From positions 1 through 59,368 of the forward strand of contig JAFGBD010000052.1 in NCBI GenBank assembly GCA_016933335.1: DNA of 59,368 nt, written 5' to 3'. Shown here piece after piece: positions 41,370-50,164 of this stretch. The position numbers and the translations under genes were made by a program. Within the stretch, counting starts at the first letter, position 1; the number at the start of each line of letters is the position of its first letter. This DNA comes from Bacteroidales bacterium (lineage in GTDB: Bacteria > Bacteroidota > Bacteroidia > Bacteroidales > UBA10428). The notes beneath the pieces are model-generated. The model worked only from the letters and a program-made list of their open reading frames with translations. It was not told the DNA's origin and searched no databases.

Positions 41370-43766
41370 ATGCAATACGGATATTTCGATGACCAGGCCA
41401 GGGAGTATGTCATCACAAGGCCTGATACCCCGAAATCATGGAGCAATTACCTGGGTTCAACCGAATACGGGGCAATCATAACCAATAATGCCGGCGGTTA
41501 CAGCTTTTATAAGTCAGGCGGCATGGGCAGGTTTATGCGGATCAGGTTCAATGCTGTCCCGATGGATCAGCCGGGCAGGTATATCTATTTCCACGACCAG
41601 GATTCGGGGGATTTCTGGTCGGCCTCATGGCAGCCGGTCGGTAAACCGCTGAGCGATTTCAGATCGGTCTGCAGGCATGGCACCGGCTATACTATTATTA
41701 CATCAGAATACAGGGGCATTGAATCAGAAGTTACCTACTTTGTGCCACTGGACAGGACATTTGAAGTATGGAAAACCAGGATAACAAATAAAGATAACCG
41801 CAAACGCAAACTTCATGCATTTACTTATGTAGAATACGCAGGCTCATGGAACGCCATTGACGATTTGCTGAACATCCAGTATGTACAGTACATTGCCACA
41901 ATGAAGTGCATCAACGGAATCATCGATCACGGCACCAATATCAACATTCCGGAGATGCCTGACAATTTCAAGGAGAAAGACCAGGGAAGGCATACATTTC
42001 AGGCTGTTGCAGGCGCGAAAGTCATCGGTTTTGATACAGATCGTGAACGGTTCCTGGGCCCTTACCGGACATATGCCAATCCCCTTGTTGTTGAAAAAGG
42101 ACAATGCAACAATCATGAAGCATACGGCGATAACCCGTGCGGTTGCCTTCAGGTTGAGCTGGAGCTGGCCCCGGGTGAATCGAAGGATTTTGTTGTATTG
42201 CTGGGGATTGGAAAGGCAGATGTTGAAGGCAGACGGACGGTCAGCGAGTTTTCAGATTTAAAAAAGGCAGACAAGGAATTGAACAGGGTAAAGGATTACT
42301 GTCACCAGAAAATGCAGGGATTCTCCGCCTCAACGCCTGATGATCCGTTGAACAGCACCATCAATACATGGGGGATCTATAACAGCCTGGTGACTTTTGC
42401 ATGGTCACGGGCAGCCAGTTTAATTTACTCCGGTATCGACCGCGACGGACTTGGATACCGCGATACGGTCCAGGATTTTCTGGGTGTGATGCATGCCATC
42501 CCTGAAGAGGCAGGGAAACGCCTTGAGCTGATGATCACAGGCCAGGTATCCACAGGGGGAGCCATGCCTGTTGTGCTCCCCTTTTCGCACGATCCGGGGA
42601 GTGAACCTGCCCCGAAAGAGGAAGAATACCGGTCGGACGACAGCCTTTGGCTCTTTAATGCCATCCCCGCTTATGTAAAGGAAACAGGAAATATTAAATT
42701 CTTTCTGAAAATACTGCCTTATGCCGATAAGGGTGAAGCGACTGTTTTTTCCCACATGAAACGTGCCATTGAATTCAGTCTTGAAAGAAGCGGCAAACAC
42801 GGGTTGCCATATGGACTGAGTGCTGACTGGAACGATTGCCTCAGATTCGGGCAAAGAGGTGAATCGGCATTTGTCGCTCTTCAGCTGCGCCTGGCATTGA
42901 AAGTTTATATTGAGGTTGCCCGCTTATTGAATGATAACAAAGAAGAAAAATGGGGAATAACTGTTTTATCCAAGCTTGATGACAATATTCAGAAATATGT
43001 ATGGAACGGCGAATGGTTTATGAGAGGCTACCGTTCTGACGGTATGAAGTTTGGTGCCAGGGAATGCCCTGAAGGAAAAATCTTTCTGAATCCCCAGGTC
43101 TGGGCAGTAATCAGCGGAGCCGCAACAAACGAGCAGGCAAAGTCTGCCTTGGACAATGTAAATAAATACCTGGCAACAGATTACGGACTGATGCTGTGCG
43201 ATCCTCCGTATACCGATACAGATTACAATATCATCAGGTCGCAATTGTTTAATCCGGGACTGAAAGAGAACGGGGGTATTTTCATACATACCCAGGGATG
43301 GGCAGTGATTGCAGAGGCCATGCTGGGCAGGGGAAACCGCGCATATCAGTACCTGAAATCCTATCTGCCTGCTGCTTTTAATTCCATGGCTGAGATCAGG
43401 GAAATCGAACCATATGTGGTATGCCAGTCAACACACGGCAAATACAGTCCCGGTTTCGGCAAGTCACGCATACCCTGGCTCAGCGGTTCAGCTACATGGA
43501 CCTTTTATGCCATCACTCAATATATTTTAGGTATCCGGCCTGAGTATAACGGTCTGAGGATTGATCCATGCATCCCTTCAAACTGGAAGGAGTTGAAAGT
43601 TCACAGAACATTCAGAAAAAAGAAACTGGATATCACCATTCGTAATCAAAAAGGGATTGAAAAGGGAGTTCAACAGCTGTTATTGAACGGAACTGAGATC
43701 AAGGGCAACCTTATTACGCCGGGAGATATGCTTGAAAAGAATGATGTGCTGGTGTTAATGGGATGA
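41370..43766 (+). CDS. GH94 glycoside phosphorylase, N,N'-diacetylchitobiose/cellobiose phosphorylase type
   Basis: 798 residues, full GH94 length. Opening 'YGYFDDQAREYVITRPDTP' and 'NYLGSTEYGAIITNNAGGYSF' are classical; 'DQDSGDFWSASWQPVG', 'GLGYRDTVQDFLGVMHAIPE', and the catalytic acid Asp486 in 'GLSADWNDCLRFG' (Asp492 in Vibrio chitobiose phosphorylase, from memory). Phosphate and end motifs: 'LKENGGIFIHTQGWAVIAEAM', 'PWLSGSATWTFYAITQYILG', 'LRIDPCIP'. It splits a beta-1,4-disaccharide with phosphate into sugar-1-phosphate and monosaccharide. Several segments look nearer the chitobiose than the cellobiose enzymes, but specificity cannot be settled by eye. No signal peptide, so cytosolic. 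No transporter or sugar-1-P mutase is adjacent. Confidence 0.88.
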   Translation: MQYGYFDDQAREYVITRPDTPKSWSNYLGSTEYGAIITNNAGGYSFYKSGGMGRFMRIRFNAVPMDQPGRYIYFHDQDSGDFWSASWQPVGKPLSDFRSVCRHGTGYTIITSEYRGIESEVTYFVPLDRTFEVWKTRITNKDNRKRKLHAFTYVEYAGSWNAIDDLLNIQYVQYIATMKCINGIIDHGTNINIPEMPDNFKEKDQGRHTFQAVAGAKVIGFDTDRERFLGPYRTYANPLVVEKGQCNNHEAYGDNPCGCLQVELELAPGESKDFVVLLGIGKADVEGRRTVSEFSDLKKADKELNRVKDYCHQKMQGFSASTPDDPLNSTINTWGIYNSLVTFAWSRAASLIYSGIDRDGLGYRDTVQDFLGVMHAIPEEAGKRLELMITGQVSTGGAMPVVLPFSHDPGSEPAPKEEEYRSDDSLWLFNAIPAYVKETGNIKFFLKILPYADKGEATVFSHMKRAIEFSLERSGKHGLPYGLSADWNDCLRFGQRGESAFVALQLRLALKVYIEVARLLNDNKEEKWGITVLSKLDDNIQKYVWNGEWFMRGYRSDGMKFGARECPEGKIFLNPQVWAVISGAATNEQAKSALDNVNKYLATDYGLMLCDPPYTDTDYNIIRSQLFNPGLKENGGIFIHTQGWAVIAEAMLGRGNRAYQYLKSYLPAAFNSMAEIREIEPYVVCQSTHGKYSPGFGKSRIPWLSGSATWTFYAITQYILGIRPEYNGLRIDPCIPSNWKELKVHRTFRKKKLDITIRNQKGIEKGVQQLLLNGTEIKGNLITPGDMLEKNDVLVLMG

Positions 43767-43839
43767 TGTAATGAATTGAGAGCAGAAATCCAAATTGATA
43801 ATGGTTGAATTGATGATCCTTTATTTCTAACTAATAATT

Positions 43840-44469
43840 ATGATAATCCCGAAATATTTCAATGACAGAGCAAATGGATGGGAAAACGACCCGATGGAAG
43901 TCGAAAGAGCTTTTGTATCCGCTAATGAAATTAAAGACTTTTTAAAGCCTGACAGATCGATGACTGCATTTGAGCTTGGCTGTGGTACCGGCTTACTGGG
44001 TTATTTTTTGAAAGACTCTTTCCTCTCGATTACGCTTGCCGACAGTTCTGAACGAATGATAGAAGCACTGAAGGACAGAATCAGAAATAATCATATCACC
44101 AATCTTCATCCGCTTGTAATGGATTTACTAACACAAGACACCGGCTTAAAAAAGTATGATGTCATCTTCACCTTAATGACATTGCATCATATCACAGATT
44201 TGGATACAATCCTGTTTAAATTTGGCAATATGCTCAGGAAAAATGGCTATCTATGCATTGCAGATCTGGAGAAAGAGGACGGAACCTATCATGAGAATAT
44301 GTCTGATTTTCAGGGACATCATGGATTTAAAAAAGAAAATCTGGAAAAATTACTTGTCAGATACGGATTCAGGATTTGTTTCTACAAGACCTTCTTTATA
44401 ATAGAAAAAACAATGAACAATGGCAGAAAAAAAGAATTTCCTTTGTTCATGTTAATGGCGCAAAAATAG
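43840..44469 (+). CDS. class I SAM-dependent methyltransferase
   Basis: 209 residues. The Rossmann methyltransferase motifs are motif I 'AFELGCGTGLLGYFLKD' at about 46-62, 'ITLADSSERMIEALKDRI' at about 67-84, 'YDVIFTLMTLHHITDLDTIL' and 'LRKNGYLCIADLEKEDGTYHE'. The 'ADLEKEDGTYH' segment and the C-terminal 'GHHGFKKENLEKLL' resemble UbiE/SmtA-like enzymes acting on small molecules. Acceptor unknown. It follows the GH94 gene by 73 nt on the same strand with no evident functional link. Confidence 0.8.
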   Translation: MIIPKYFNDRANGWENDPMEVERAFVSANEIKDFLKPDRSMTAFELGCGTGLLGYFLKDSFLSITLADSSERMIEALKDRIRNNHITNLHPLVMDLLTQDTGLKKYDVIFTLMTLHHITDLDTILFKFGNMLRKNGYLCIADLEKEDGTYHENMSDFQGHHGFKKENLEKLLVRYGFRICFYKTFFIIEKTMNNGRKKEFPLFMLMAQK

Positions 44470-44609
44470 ATGCTCCGTTTAGCCTTAAATCATCAGTGTC
44501 GGCATCTTTTAAACAAATTCCATTATTCTGGTTTAATATGAAATAAAACCATAAATTGGCATCAAATTAAATGTGCATAAATCCAATAAACTGAAACAAT
44601 TCAAATAGT

Positions 44610-45086
44610 ATGAAGATAGAATGTCAACCTGTAAAAAAAGAAGACATTAACATCATTCTTGATTTCATGAAGGATTATTACAGCATGGAAGGTATCAGCT
44701 TTGACAGGGATAAATCCGTTGTTGCACTGGAAAACCTGGTTTCTGATGAGAATATCGGCAGAATATGGATCATTGAGGCCAACAGGGAGTCTGTAGGATA
44801 CTTCTGCCTTGCTTTTGGTTATTCACTGAAACATTATGGCAAGGATTGTATTCTTGACGAAATTTATATCAAACCCGAATATCAGCACCTTGGAATAGGC
44901 TCGGAAGTAATGAAATTTATTGAGGATTTTCTGATCCGGAATGAATTTAAAGCCATCCATCTTGTTGTACATCTTAAAAACCTTGCAGCATTCAATTATT
45001 ATATAAAAAGCGGATTTCATATGCATGAAGCAAGCTTTATGACGAAAGTCCTGAAGAATGATGATGAAGACAATCCTTCAGATTAA
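44610..45086 (+). CDS. GNAT-family N-acetyltransferase
   Basis: 158 residues, a single GNAT domain. Acetyl-CoA motif A is 'DEIYIKPEYQHLGIGSEVMKFIE' (Q-x-x-G-I-G) at about 88-110, preceded by 'GYFCLAFGYSLKHYGKDCILDE' and followed by motif B 'AIHLVVHLKNLAAFNYYIKSGF' ('N-x-x-A-x-x-x-Y-x-x-x-G-F'). Cytosolic. The substrate is not predictable; amino-sugar, ribosomal protein or antibiotic acetylation are all seen in this family. Stands alone, 140 nt after the methyltransferase gene and 82 nt before the SIS gene. Confidence 0.85.
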   Translation: MKIECQPVKKEDINIILDFMKDYYSMEGISFDRDKSVVALENLVSDENIGRIWIIEANRESVGYFCLAFGYSLKHYGKDCILDEIYIKPEYQHLGIGSEVMKFIEDFLIRNEFKAIHLVVHLKNLAAFNYYIKSGFHMHEASFMTKVLKNDDEDNPSD

Positions 45087-45168
45087 CATAGTACAACATT
45101 CTCTGATAATCATGAATTCATGCTACAAAATCACTTAACTTTGTAATCACGTAAAGAATCTGATCTTA

Positions 45169-45798
45169 ATGAAAGAATCAATCCTGCAATTGTTAAATGC
45201 GGAAGCTGAAGCCATCAGAAAAATACCCGTTGAAGAAAGCTTTGACAAAGCATTGGAAATGATACACACATCTGTCCACATCAATCATGGCAAGCTGATA
45301 GCCAGTGGTATGGGAAAAGCAGGGCAGATTGCAATCAACATCGCCACAACATTCAGTTCAACCGGTACCCCGGCTGTCTTCCTTCATCCAAGTGACGCAC
45401 AGCATGGAGATCTGGGCGTCATCCAGGAGAATGATATTCTGCTGCTTATCTCTAACTCCGGCAAAACCAGGGAAATCATCGAACTTGTTCAGCTGGCAAG
45501 AAACCTGGTGCACCATATACCTGTCATTCTTATTACAGGTAATCCGGAAAACGAACTGAGTCACCTGGCAGACACGATCATTTATACCGGAAATCCCGAT
45601 GAAGTCTGCCCGCTTGGATTAACACCCACCACTTCCACGACAACCATGACCGTAATAGGAGATGTACTTGTTGTGATGATGATGCGGAAGATCGGATTCA
45701 CTGCCGGGGATTATGCAAAAAGGCATCATGGCGGATACCTGGGACATAAATCAAGGATTGTTACAATCAACAACCTTGTAAAAGATTCCGGGAAGTGA
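45169..45798 (+). CDS. SIS-domain sugar-phosphate isomerase, KdsD/KpsF-like, without CBS domains
   Basis: 209 residues, one SIS domain. 'KLIASGMGKAGQIAINIATTFSSTGTPAVFLHPSDAQHGDLG' spans about 42-84 and 'LLISNSGKTREIIELVQLAR' follows; 'TPTTSTTTMTVIGDVLVVMMM' and 'RHHGGYLG' complete the arabinose-5-phosphate isomerase pattern. KdsD proteins are ~330 residues with two CBS domains after the SIS domain; this protein stops at the SIS end, as some GutQ-like or YrbH-short enzymes do. It would interconvert a ketose- and an aldose-phosphate such as ribulose-5-P and arabinose-5-P. Next on the same strand is a PfkB kinase, so a catabolic role in the sugar cluster is possible instead of Kdo synthesis. 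Confidence 0.82.
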   Translation: MKESILQLLNAEAEAIRKIPVEESFDKALEMIHTSVHINHGKLIASGMGKAGQIAINIATTFSSTGTPAVFLHPSDAQHGDLGVIQENDILLLISNSGKTREIIELVQLARNLVHHIPVILITGNPENELSHLADTIIYTGNPDEVCPLGLTPTTSTTTMTVIGDVLVVMMMRKIGFTAGDYAKRHHGGYLGHKSRIVTINNLVKDSGK

Positions 45799-45928
45799 AG
45801 CAAAAAACCTGGAAAAACAGAAAATGAAGGTGTAATAATCACTACATTTGAATCCGTATTGCCCGGATTTTAACATAAAACAGAAGCAGGTAAATCCAGT
45901 GTCTTATTACAAAGCTAAAAAACAGAAT

Positions 45929-46849
45929 ATGAGAAAGATATATACAATAGGTGAAACAGTGCTTGACATATTATTCAATAACAACCTGCCATTTACGGCC
46001 AGGGCGGGTGGTGCATGTCTGAACAGCGCAGTTACACTGGGAAGGCTGAAAATGCCGGTTTATTTTATTGGGGAATTCGGCCTTGATGAAGTTGGCAACT
46101 TTATAGATAATTTTCTCAGGGAAAACAATGTTTCCACCGAATATGTGTACCGTTATTACGATGGTAAATCAGCCCTAGCCCTGGCATTTCTGAATGAAAA
46201 CAAGGACGCCAGTTATGATTTTTATAAAATCTATCCGCATAAAAGACTTAATATCAGTTTACCAGAAATACAGACCGATGATATTGTAATGTTCGGGTCG
46301 ATGTATGCCATTACTCCTGAGGTAAGGCCAAAGCTCCTGGAATTCATTAAGCAGGCAAACAAAAAGAAAGCCATTGTCATATATGATCCCAATTTCAGGA
46401 AAATACACCTGCATGATTTGCCGAGACTTAAACCCTTGATTCTTGATAATATAAAACATGCGGATATCCTCCGGGGATCCAATGAAGATTTTTCATTTAT
46501 TCTGGGTGTAAAAGACGCTGATGAAACATATGAAAATTTAAATACCCTGGTTCCCAATCTGTTATATACTGCCAGCCGGAAGGGTGTGTTCCTTAGGACA
46601 CCCGGATATGCTGCGGAGTTTCCGATCAAAACCATAGAGCCGATCAGCACCATTGGTGCCGGCGACAGCTTTAATGCCGGTATTGCCTATTCGATCTTTA
46701 AACAGAATATTTTATACAAGGATCTTCAGCGGCTTGATGAATCTTCATGGAAAAAGATTGTCAGCACAGCCATTGAATTCAGTACGGATGTCTGCCTGAA
46801 TTATGATAATTACATCTCAAAGGATTTTGCAGAACACTATTCGTTATAA
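45929..46849 (+). CDS. PfkB-family carbohydrate kinase (fructokinase-like)
   Basis: 306 residues from ATG 45929 (MRKIYTIGETVLDIL); the frame runs upstream to a TTG at 45848 but the 27 extra residues have no family match. Seen: 'FTARAGGACLNSAVTLGRLKMPVYFIGEFGLD' (G-G-A-x-x-N), 'YDPNFRK', 'LRGSNEDFSFILG', and the catalytic 'STIGAGDSFNAGIAYSIF' (GAGD with catalytic Asp). Reaction is ATP-dependent phosphorylation of a sugar or sugar phosphate; fructose is the usual annotation. Convergent with the SorE-like gene, 12 nt apart. Together with the SIS enzyme 130 nt upstream it may act in the adjacent sugar-phosphate cluster. Confidence 0.85.
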   Translation: MRKIYTIGETVLDILFNNNLPFTARAGGACLNSAVTLGRLKMPVYFIGEFGLDEVGNFIDNFLRENNVSTEYVYRYYDGKSALALAFLNENKDASYDFYKIYPHKRLNISLPEIQTDDIVMFGSMYAITPEVRPKLLEFIKQANKKKAIVIYDPNFRKIHLHDLPRLKPLILDNIKHADILRGSNEDFSFILGVKDADETYENLNTLVPNLLYTASRKGVFLRTPGYAAEFPIKTIEPISTIGAGDSFNAGIAYSIFKQNILYKDLQRLDESSWKKIVSTAIEFSTDVCLNYDNYISKDFAEHYSL

Positions 46850-46852
46850 TAA

Positions 46853-46869
46853 CCGTCTGTTTCAGACGG
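46853..46869. terminator. short hairpin between convergent PfkB and SorE-like genes
   Basis: CCGTCTG (46853-46859) and CAGACGG (46863-46869) with loop TTT. On the minus strand the stem is followed by TTATTATAA, so weak termination of the SorE-like operon is plausible; on the plus strand it is followed by GTTCC. It overlaps the last codons of the minus-strand gene. Confidence 0.4.
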
Positions 46870-48136
46870 GTTCCGCATTATTTATCAGATATTCCTCGGC
46901 TTCAATGCTCCATAAACCATTGTGCTTTCTGGTAATTTCGGATAGTTGCCTGAAAAAAGGACTTTTCTTTCCTTTTTTTGAGAAATCATCAAGAGCAGTT
47001 AACGGCATCCTGATATGCGTGTAAATAAGTTTTTTACCTCCGGGAATATCAGGCAGGTTTAGTGTTGTCGGTATCACAGCATCAAGTCCGCCGATATGAG
47101 TTATAAGTCCCGCCGGATCAAGGCCTCCTGACATGATATCAATGGCCTCTTCCATATCATTGTTGTTTCCCCCGCTTGTCCCCACAATATGTGTGAAATT
47201 GTAGTGCACATTGTAAAAATTAAATTTGGCCCTGAAATTCGGATCACCCGGACCGGCAAAAAAATTCAGGCATCCGTCAAAGGCCAGGATGGCATCCCCC
47301 TGTTCAACAACCTGGCTGACCGGGGCAAAAACAAACACATCATTATACCCGGTTCCTCCTGTGATCTCGAGCAGTGCTTTGACCGGATTATCCAGATTTC
47401 CTGTATTGACATACCGGAGCTCGATTCCGTTTTCAGCCGCCTCCTTTGTACTGTATAGTCTTGCAGCTCTGTTCAGTCTTGACTGGTCGATATCGGTTAC
47501 AACCAGCAGTTTTGGTTTTCTGTCCTTACGGTGTATCACATAGTTGATCGCGGCCAGTCCCATAGGTCCCACTCCTGCCAGGATAGCCATTTTCCCCCCG
47601 TTAATAATTTCCATTTGATGGATGTATGAGCCCGGACTGGTATGGTAGCAGGCATGCATGGCACCGATCACGCATGATAAAGGTTCAGCAAGGGCCGCCG
47701 GATAAAATCCGTGACCGGTATATTGTAAAAGGCAATTCTGTTCCATCACCTCATCCGGAATAATGATGTAAGTGGCATCACCTCCGATGAACCTGTAAGA
47801 ATAGCCGGGTGCACTCAATATGCCCACAGGACCATCAGGATAATTGATAGCCGGCTGGATAGAGAACTTCATGCCCGGCATAAACGAATCCCTCCATTTT
47901 TCACCTACTTCAACAATCTCCCCGCTGAATTCATGTCCGATCATGGTCGGATTCCTGCCGATATCATCAGGGATTCTCTTATGCCCGATTCCCTGTTTTG
48001 CCGCTTTATACGATGACATGCAAATACTGTCACAGACAACCTTTGCAAGAATCTCGTTTCCTCTGATAGGGGGTAATTCAAACTCTTCCAGTCTTAAATC
48101 GTTTTTTCCGTATATTCTGACTGCTTTGGTTTTCAT
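46862..48136 (-). CDS. zinc-binding dehydrogenase, L-sorbose-1-phosphate reductase (SorE)-like
   Basis: 424 residues, longer than common medium-chain alcohol dehydrogenases (~350) and close to SorE. 'VRIYGKNDLRLEEFELP' at 6-22, 'AKVVCDSICMSSYKAA' with zinc Cys39, 'GHEFSGEIVEVGEKW' (GHE 67-69), 'PALAEPLSCVIGA' near 145-160 and the NAD fold 'MAILAGVGPMGLAAINYVIHR' at about 185-205. The piece 'SIQPAINYPDGPVGILSAPGYSYRFIGGDATYIIIP' region is what I recall from SorE homologues. SorE reduces L-sorbose-1-phosphate to D-glucitol-6-phosphate. Substrate here is inferred. 15 nt after the aldolase-SDR gene, last of the minus-strand operon. Confidence 0.72.
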   Translation of the reverse strand: MKTKAVRIYGKNDLRLEEFELPPIRGNEILAKVVCDSICMSSYKAAKQGIGHKRIPDDIGRNPTMIGHEFSGEIVEVGEKWRDSFMPGMKFSIQPAINYPDGPVGILSAPGYSYRFIGGDATYIIIPDEVMEQNCLLQYTGHGFYPAALAEPLSCVIGAMHACYHTSPGSYIHQMEIINGGKMAILAGVGPMGLAAINYVIHRKDRKPKLLVVTDIDQSRLNRAARLYSTKEAAENGIELRYVNTGNLDNPVKALLEITGGTGYNDVFVFAPVSQVVEQGDAILAFDGCLNFFAGPGDPNFRAKFNFYNVHYNFTHIVGTSGGNNNDMEEAIDIMSGGLDPAGLITHIGGLDAVIPTTLNLPDIPGGKKLIYTHIRMPLTALDDFSKKGKKSPFFRQLSEITRKHNGLWSIEAEEYLINNAEPV

Positions 48137-48151
48137 ATTCTTCTCTTCATT

Positions 48152-50125
48152 TTAACTTAACATAATCTGTCCTCCTGTTACCGGGATGGCCTGGCCGGTT
48201 TCATATTTCTGGTCGATCACGTAATAAACGGCCTTCATTACATCTTCGATGTCGCAACCGCGGCCTGCCGGAACCTGATCCTCATAATAACGTCTGACTT
48301 CCTCTATTGTTTTTGCGCCGGGAACTTTACCTGCGCGAAGATACTGTATGAAAAGCCCGGTTTCCGGATCTGACCAGAGAGGACCGTCAAAAAAATTACC
48401 GGGACAGATGGAATTTACTTTAATATTGTATGGTATCAGTTCAAGCGCGAATGATTGTGTCAGTCCCACACCGCCAAATTTCCCCCCTGCATATGCAAAA
48501 TTCCTGTTGCTTCCTTTCAATCCTGATTTTGAATTGATCTGGATGATGTCGGTATAGTATTTATTTTTGTACTTCGACTGGATCTTAAGCACCTCAGACG
48601 CGTATTTGGTACAGATATAGTACCCCTTGTAATTCACACTGGTAACAAAGTCAAAGACATCCGGTTCCATCTCGTCGAGACCGCCCGCTTTCAGAACCCC
48701 GGCATTGCTGATAAAAAGATCAAGGCCTCCAAATTCTTTGATGGTGCAGAACAAAAGATTCTGAACCGATTCAGGATCTGTAACATCGGTCTTAATAAAG
48801 ATCGCCTTGCTTTTAAGACCAATGGCATTAAGCATTTCAGCAAGGGCTGTCCCTTTTTCTTCATTCAGATCGGCAATAACCACGTTGGCCTTCTTTTCAA
48901 ACAGATGAGTAGCAATTCCTTCACCAAAACCCTGGGCAGCTCCTGTAATCACTGCAATTTTACCGGCAACAACCTCAGATTCTGCTGACAGACCTTTGGA
49001 GATCTTCCTCCTGTAATTTTCAACTTCCCAGGTATCAATAAAATCGATCTGGTAGCAGGTCATGAATCTGGGTCCGCCAAAGTATTCGGTATAAAAGCTT
49101 ATTTTCATAAGATCTTCATAAACATCCAGCACCGTTTCGGCCGACCGGGAATTCTCCTCGCATGCTATCAGTCCGATTCCCTTTATTAGAATTACTTTGG
49201 GTGAATATCTGAACTCATTTCTGAACCTTTCCAGCTGGGCTTTGAACCTTGTAATAATGCTTTCTGCTGTTCCCGTCGTCTCAACATAGAGATACTTTGC
49301 TTTGCAGTAAACAACGATATCAGGCGTAAAAGGCAGCGAGACCCTGAAAAAGGCATCCTGGCTTTCAATGAATTTTTCAACAAGGGTATTATAGCGTACT
49401 TTTAAAACAACCGGTTTTTTATCGGTCATCAGCATTCTGACAGCCGGCAATATTTCCTTTGCACTTTTATCTGTTTCCAGTTCATCCAGCACAGGATCAG
49501 CCGTGACCTGTTTTCGTATCCTTTTTTCAATATCCCTGAAGATCTCTTTTATTTCTTCAATGGAATTTCCGCCAACAAATACACCATGGTTTTCAAGGAA
49601 AATGATCCGGGGATCTTTACCTTTTTCCTCACGGTATTTCAATATTTCCTGCTCAACACTCTTAAAAAGGGTATATCCCGGATCAACATATTCGAGGTAC
49701 ATGGTGTTTTCAGGAAATAATTCCCCAACTGCCTGTTTTGACCTTTTAGCACATAACATCCCGTTGATAAGGAAAGGATGTGTGTGCACAATAAAAGGAT
49801 ATGCTATGACATCATGCATGGATGTTTCAACCGATGGTCTCAATCCAGAGTCCTTATCAACGATAGTATTGTTGAGATCCTCTTTTACCTGTCTTTCCCG
49901 TTCGAAAGGATCTTCGCTGTATGATGCCTGTGATATCTTCTTCAGCTTTGCTCGATCGAGCTGAACAAATCCGTCTTTGTTTATCGTTGCGAGTGATGTG
50001 CCGCTTGCCTTTATCCAGATGTATTTATCATTCTTAAAAGATGTATTCCCTCCGCCTGCTATCACATAACTTTTTTGCTTTCCATAGTATTGTGAAATTT
50101 CCACCAGGTCTGCCAGTTCTTTCAT
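48152..50125 (-). CDS. bifunctional class II aldolase / short-chain dehydrogenase
   Basis: 657 residues with two domains. The N-terminal class II aldolase/adducin domain spans about 1-360: 'YVIAGGGNTSFKNDKYIWIKASGTSLA' (G-N-x-S and K-A-S-G), metal His in 'IVHTHPFLINGMLC' near 113-115 and 'ENHGVFVGG' near 180. The SDR domain spans about 385-657: 'AVITGAAQGFGEGIATHLFE' near 393, 'NAGVLKAGG', 'QINSKSGLKG' with catalytic Ser, and Y-A-G-G-K near 543. Fusions like this cleave or epimerise a sugar phosphate and oxidise or reduce a product; some are annotated rhamnulose-1-P aldolase/lactaldehyde dehydrogenase or sorbitol-6-phosphate 2-dehydrogenase. With the SorE-like gene next to it, sorbitol-6-P is a reasonable guess. 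39 nt downstream of the PHP gene. Confidence 0.82.
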   Translation of the reverse strand: MKELADLVEISQYYGKQKSYVIAGGGNTSFKNDKYIWIKASGTSLATINKDGFVQLDRAKLKKISQASYSEDPFERERQVKEDLNNTIVDKDSGLRPSVETSMHDVIAYPFIVHTHPFLINGMLCAKRSKQAVGELFPENTMYLEYVDPGYTLFKSVEQEILKYREEKGKDPRIIFLENHGVFVGGNSIEEIKEIFRDIEKRIRKQVTADPVLDELETDKSAKEILPAVRMLMTDKKPVVLKVRYNTLVEKFIESQDAFFRVSLPFTPDIVVYCKAKYLYVETTGTAESIITRFKAQLERFRNEFRYSPKVILIKGIGLIACEENSRSAETVLDVYEDLMKISFYTEYFGGPRFMTCYQIDFIDTWEVENYRRKISKGLSAESEVVAGKIAVITGAAQGFGEGIATHLFEKKANVVIADLNEEKGTALAEMLNAIGLKSKAIFIKTDVTDPESVQNLLFCTIKEFGGLDLFISNAGVLKAGGLDEMEPDVFDFVTSVNYKGYYICTKYASEVLKIQSKYKNKYYTDIIQINSKSGLKGSNRNFAYAGGKFGGVGLTQSFALELIPYNIKVNSICPGNFFDGPLWSDPETGLFIQYLRAGKVPGAKTIEEVRRYYEDQVPAGRGCDIEDVMKAVYYVIDQKYETGQAIPVTGGQIMLS

Positions 50126-50164
50126 TGCATAAGTTTAATTTATGGTTATTATTCCGCTCTGCAT

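Noticed and set aside
41157..41375. 72-codon minus-strand ORF between porin and GH94 genes
   Set aside because: It overlaps the GH94 start, has no recognisable domain or signal, and lies in AT-rich intergenic DNA where a chance ORF is easy.
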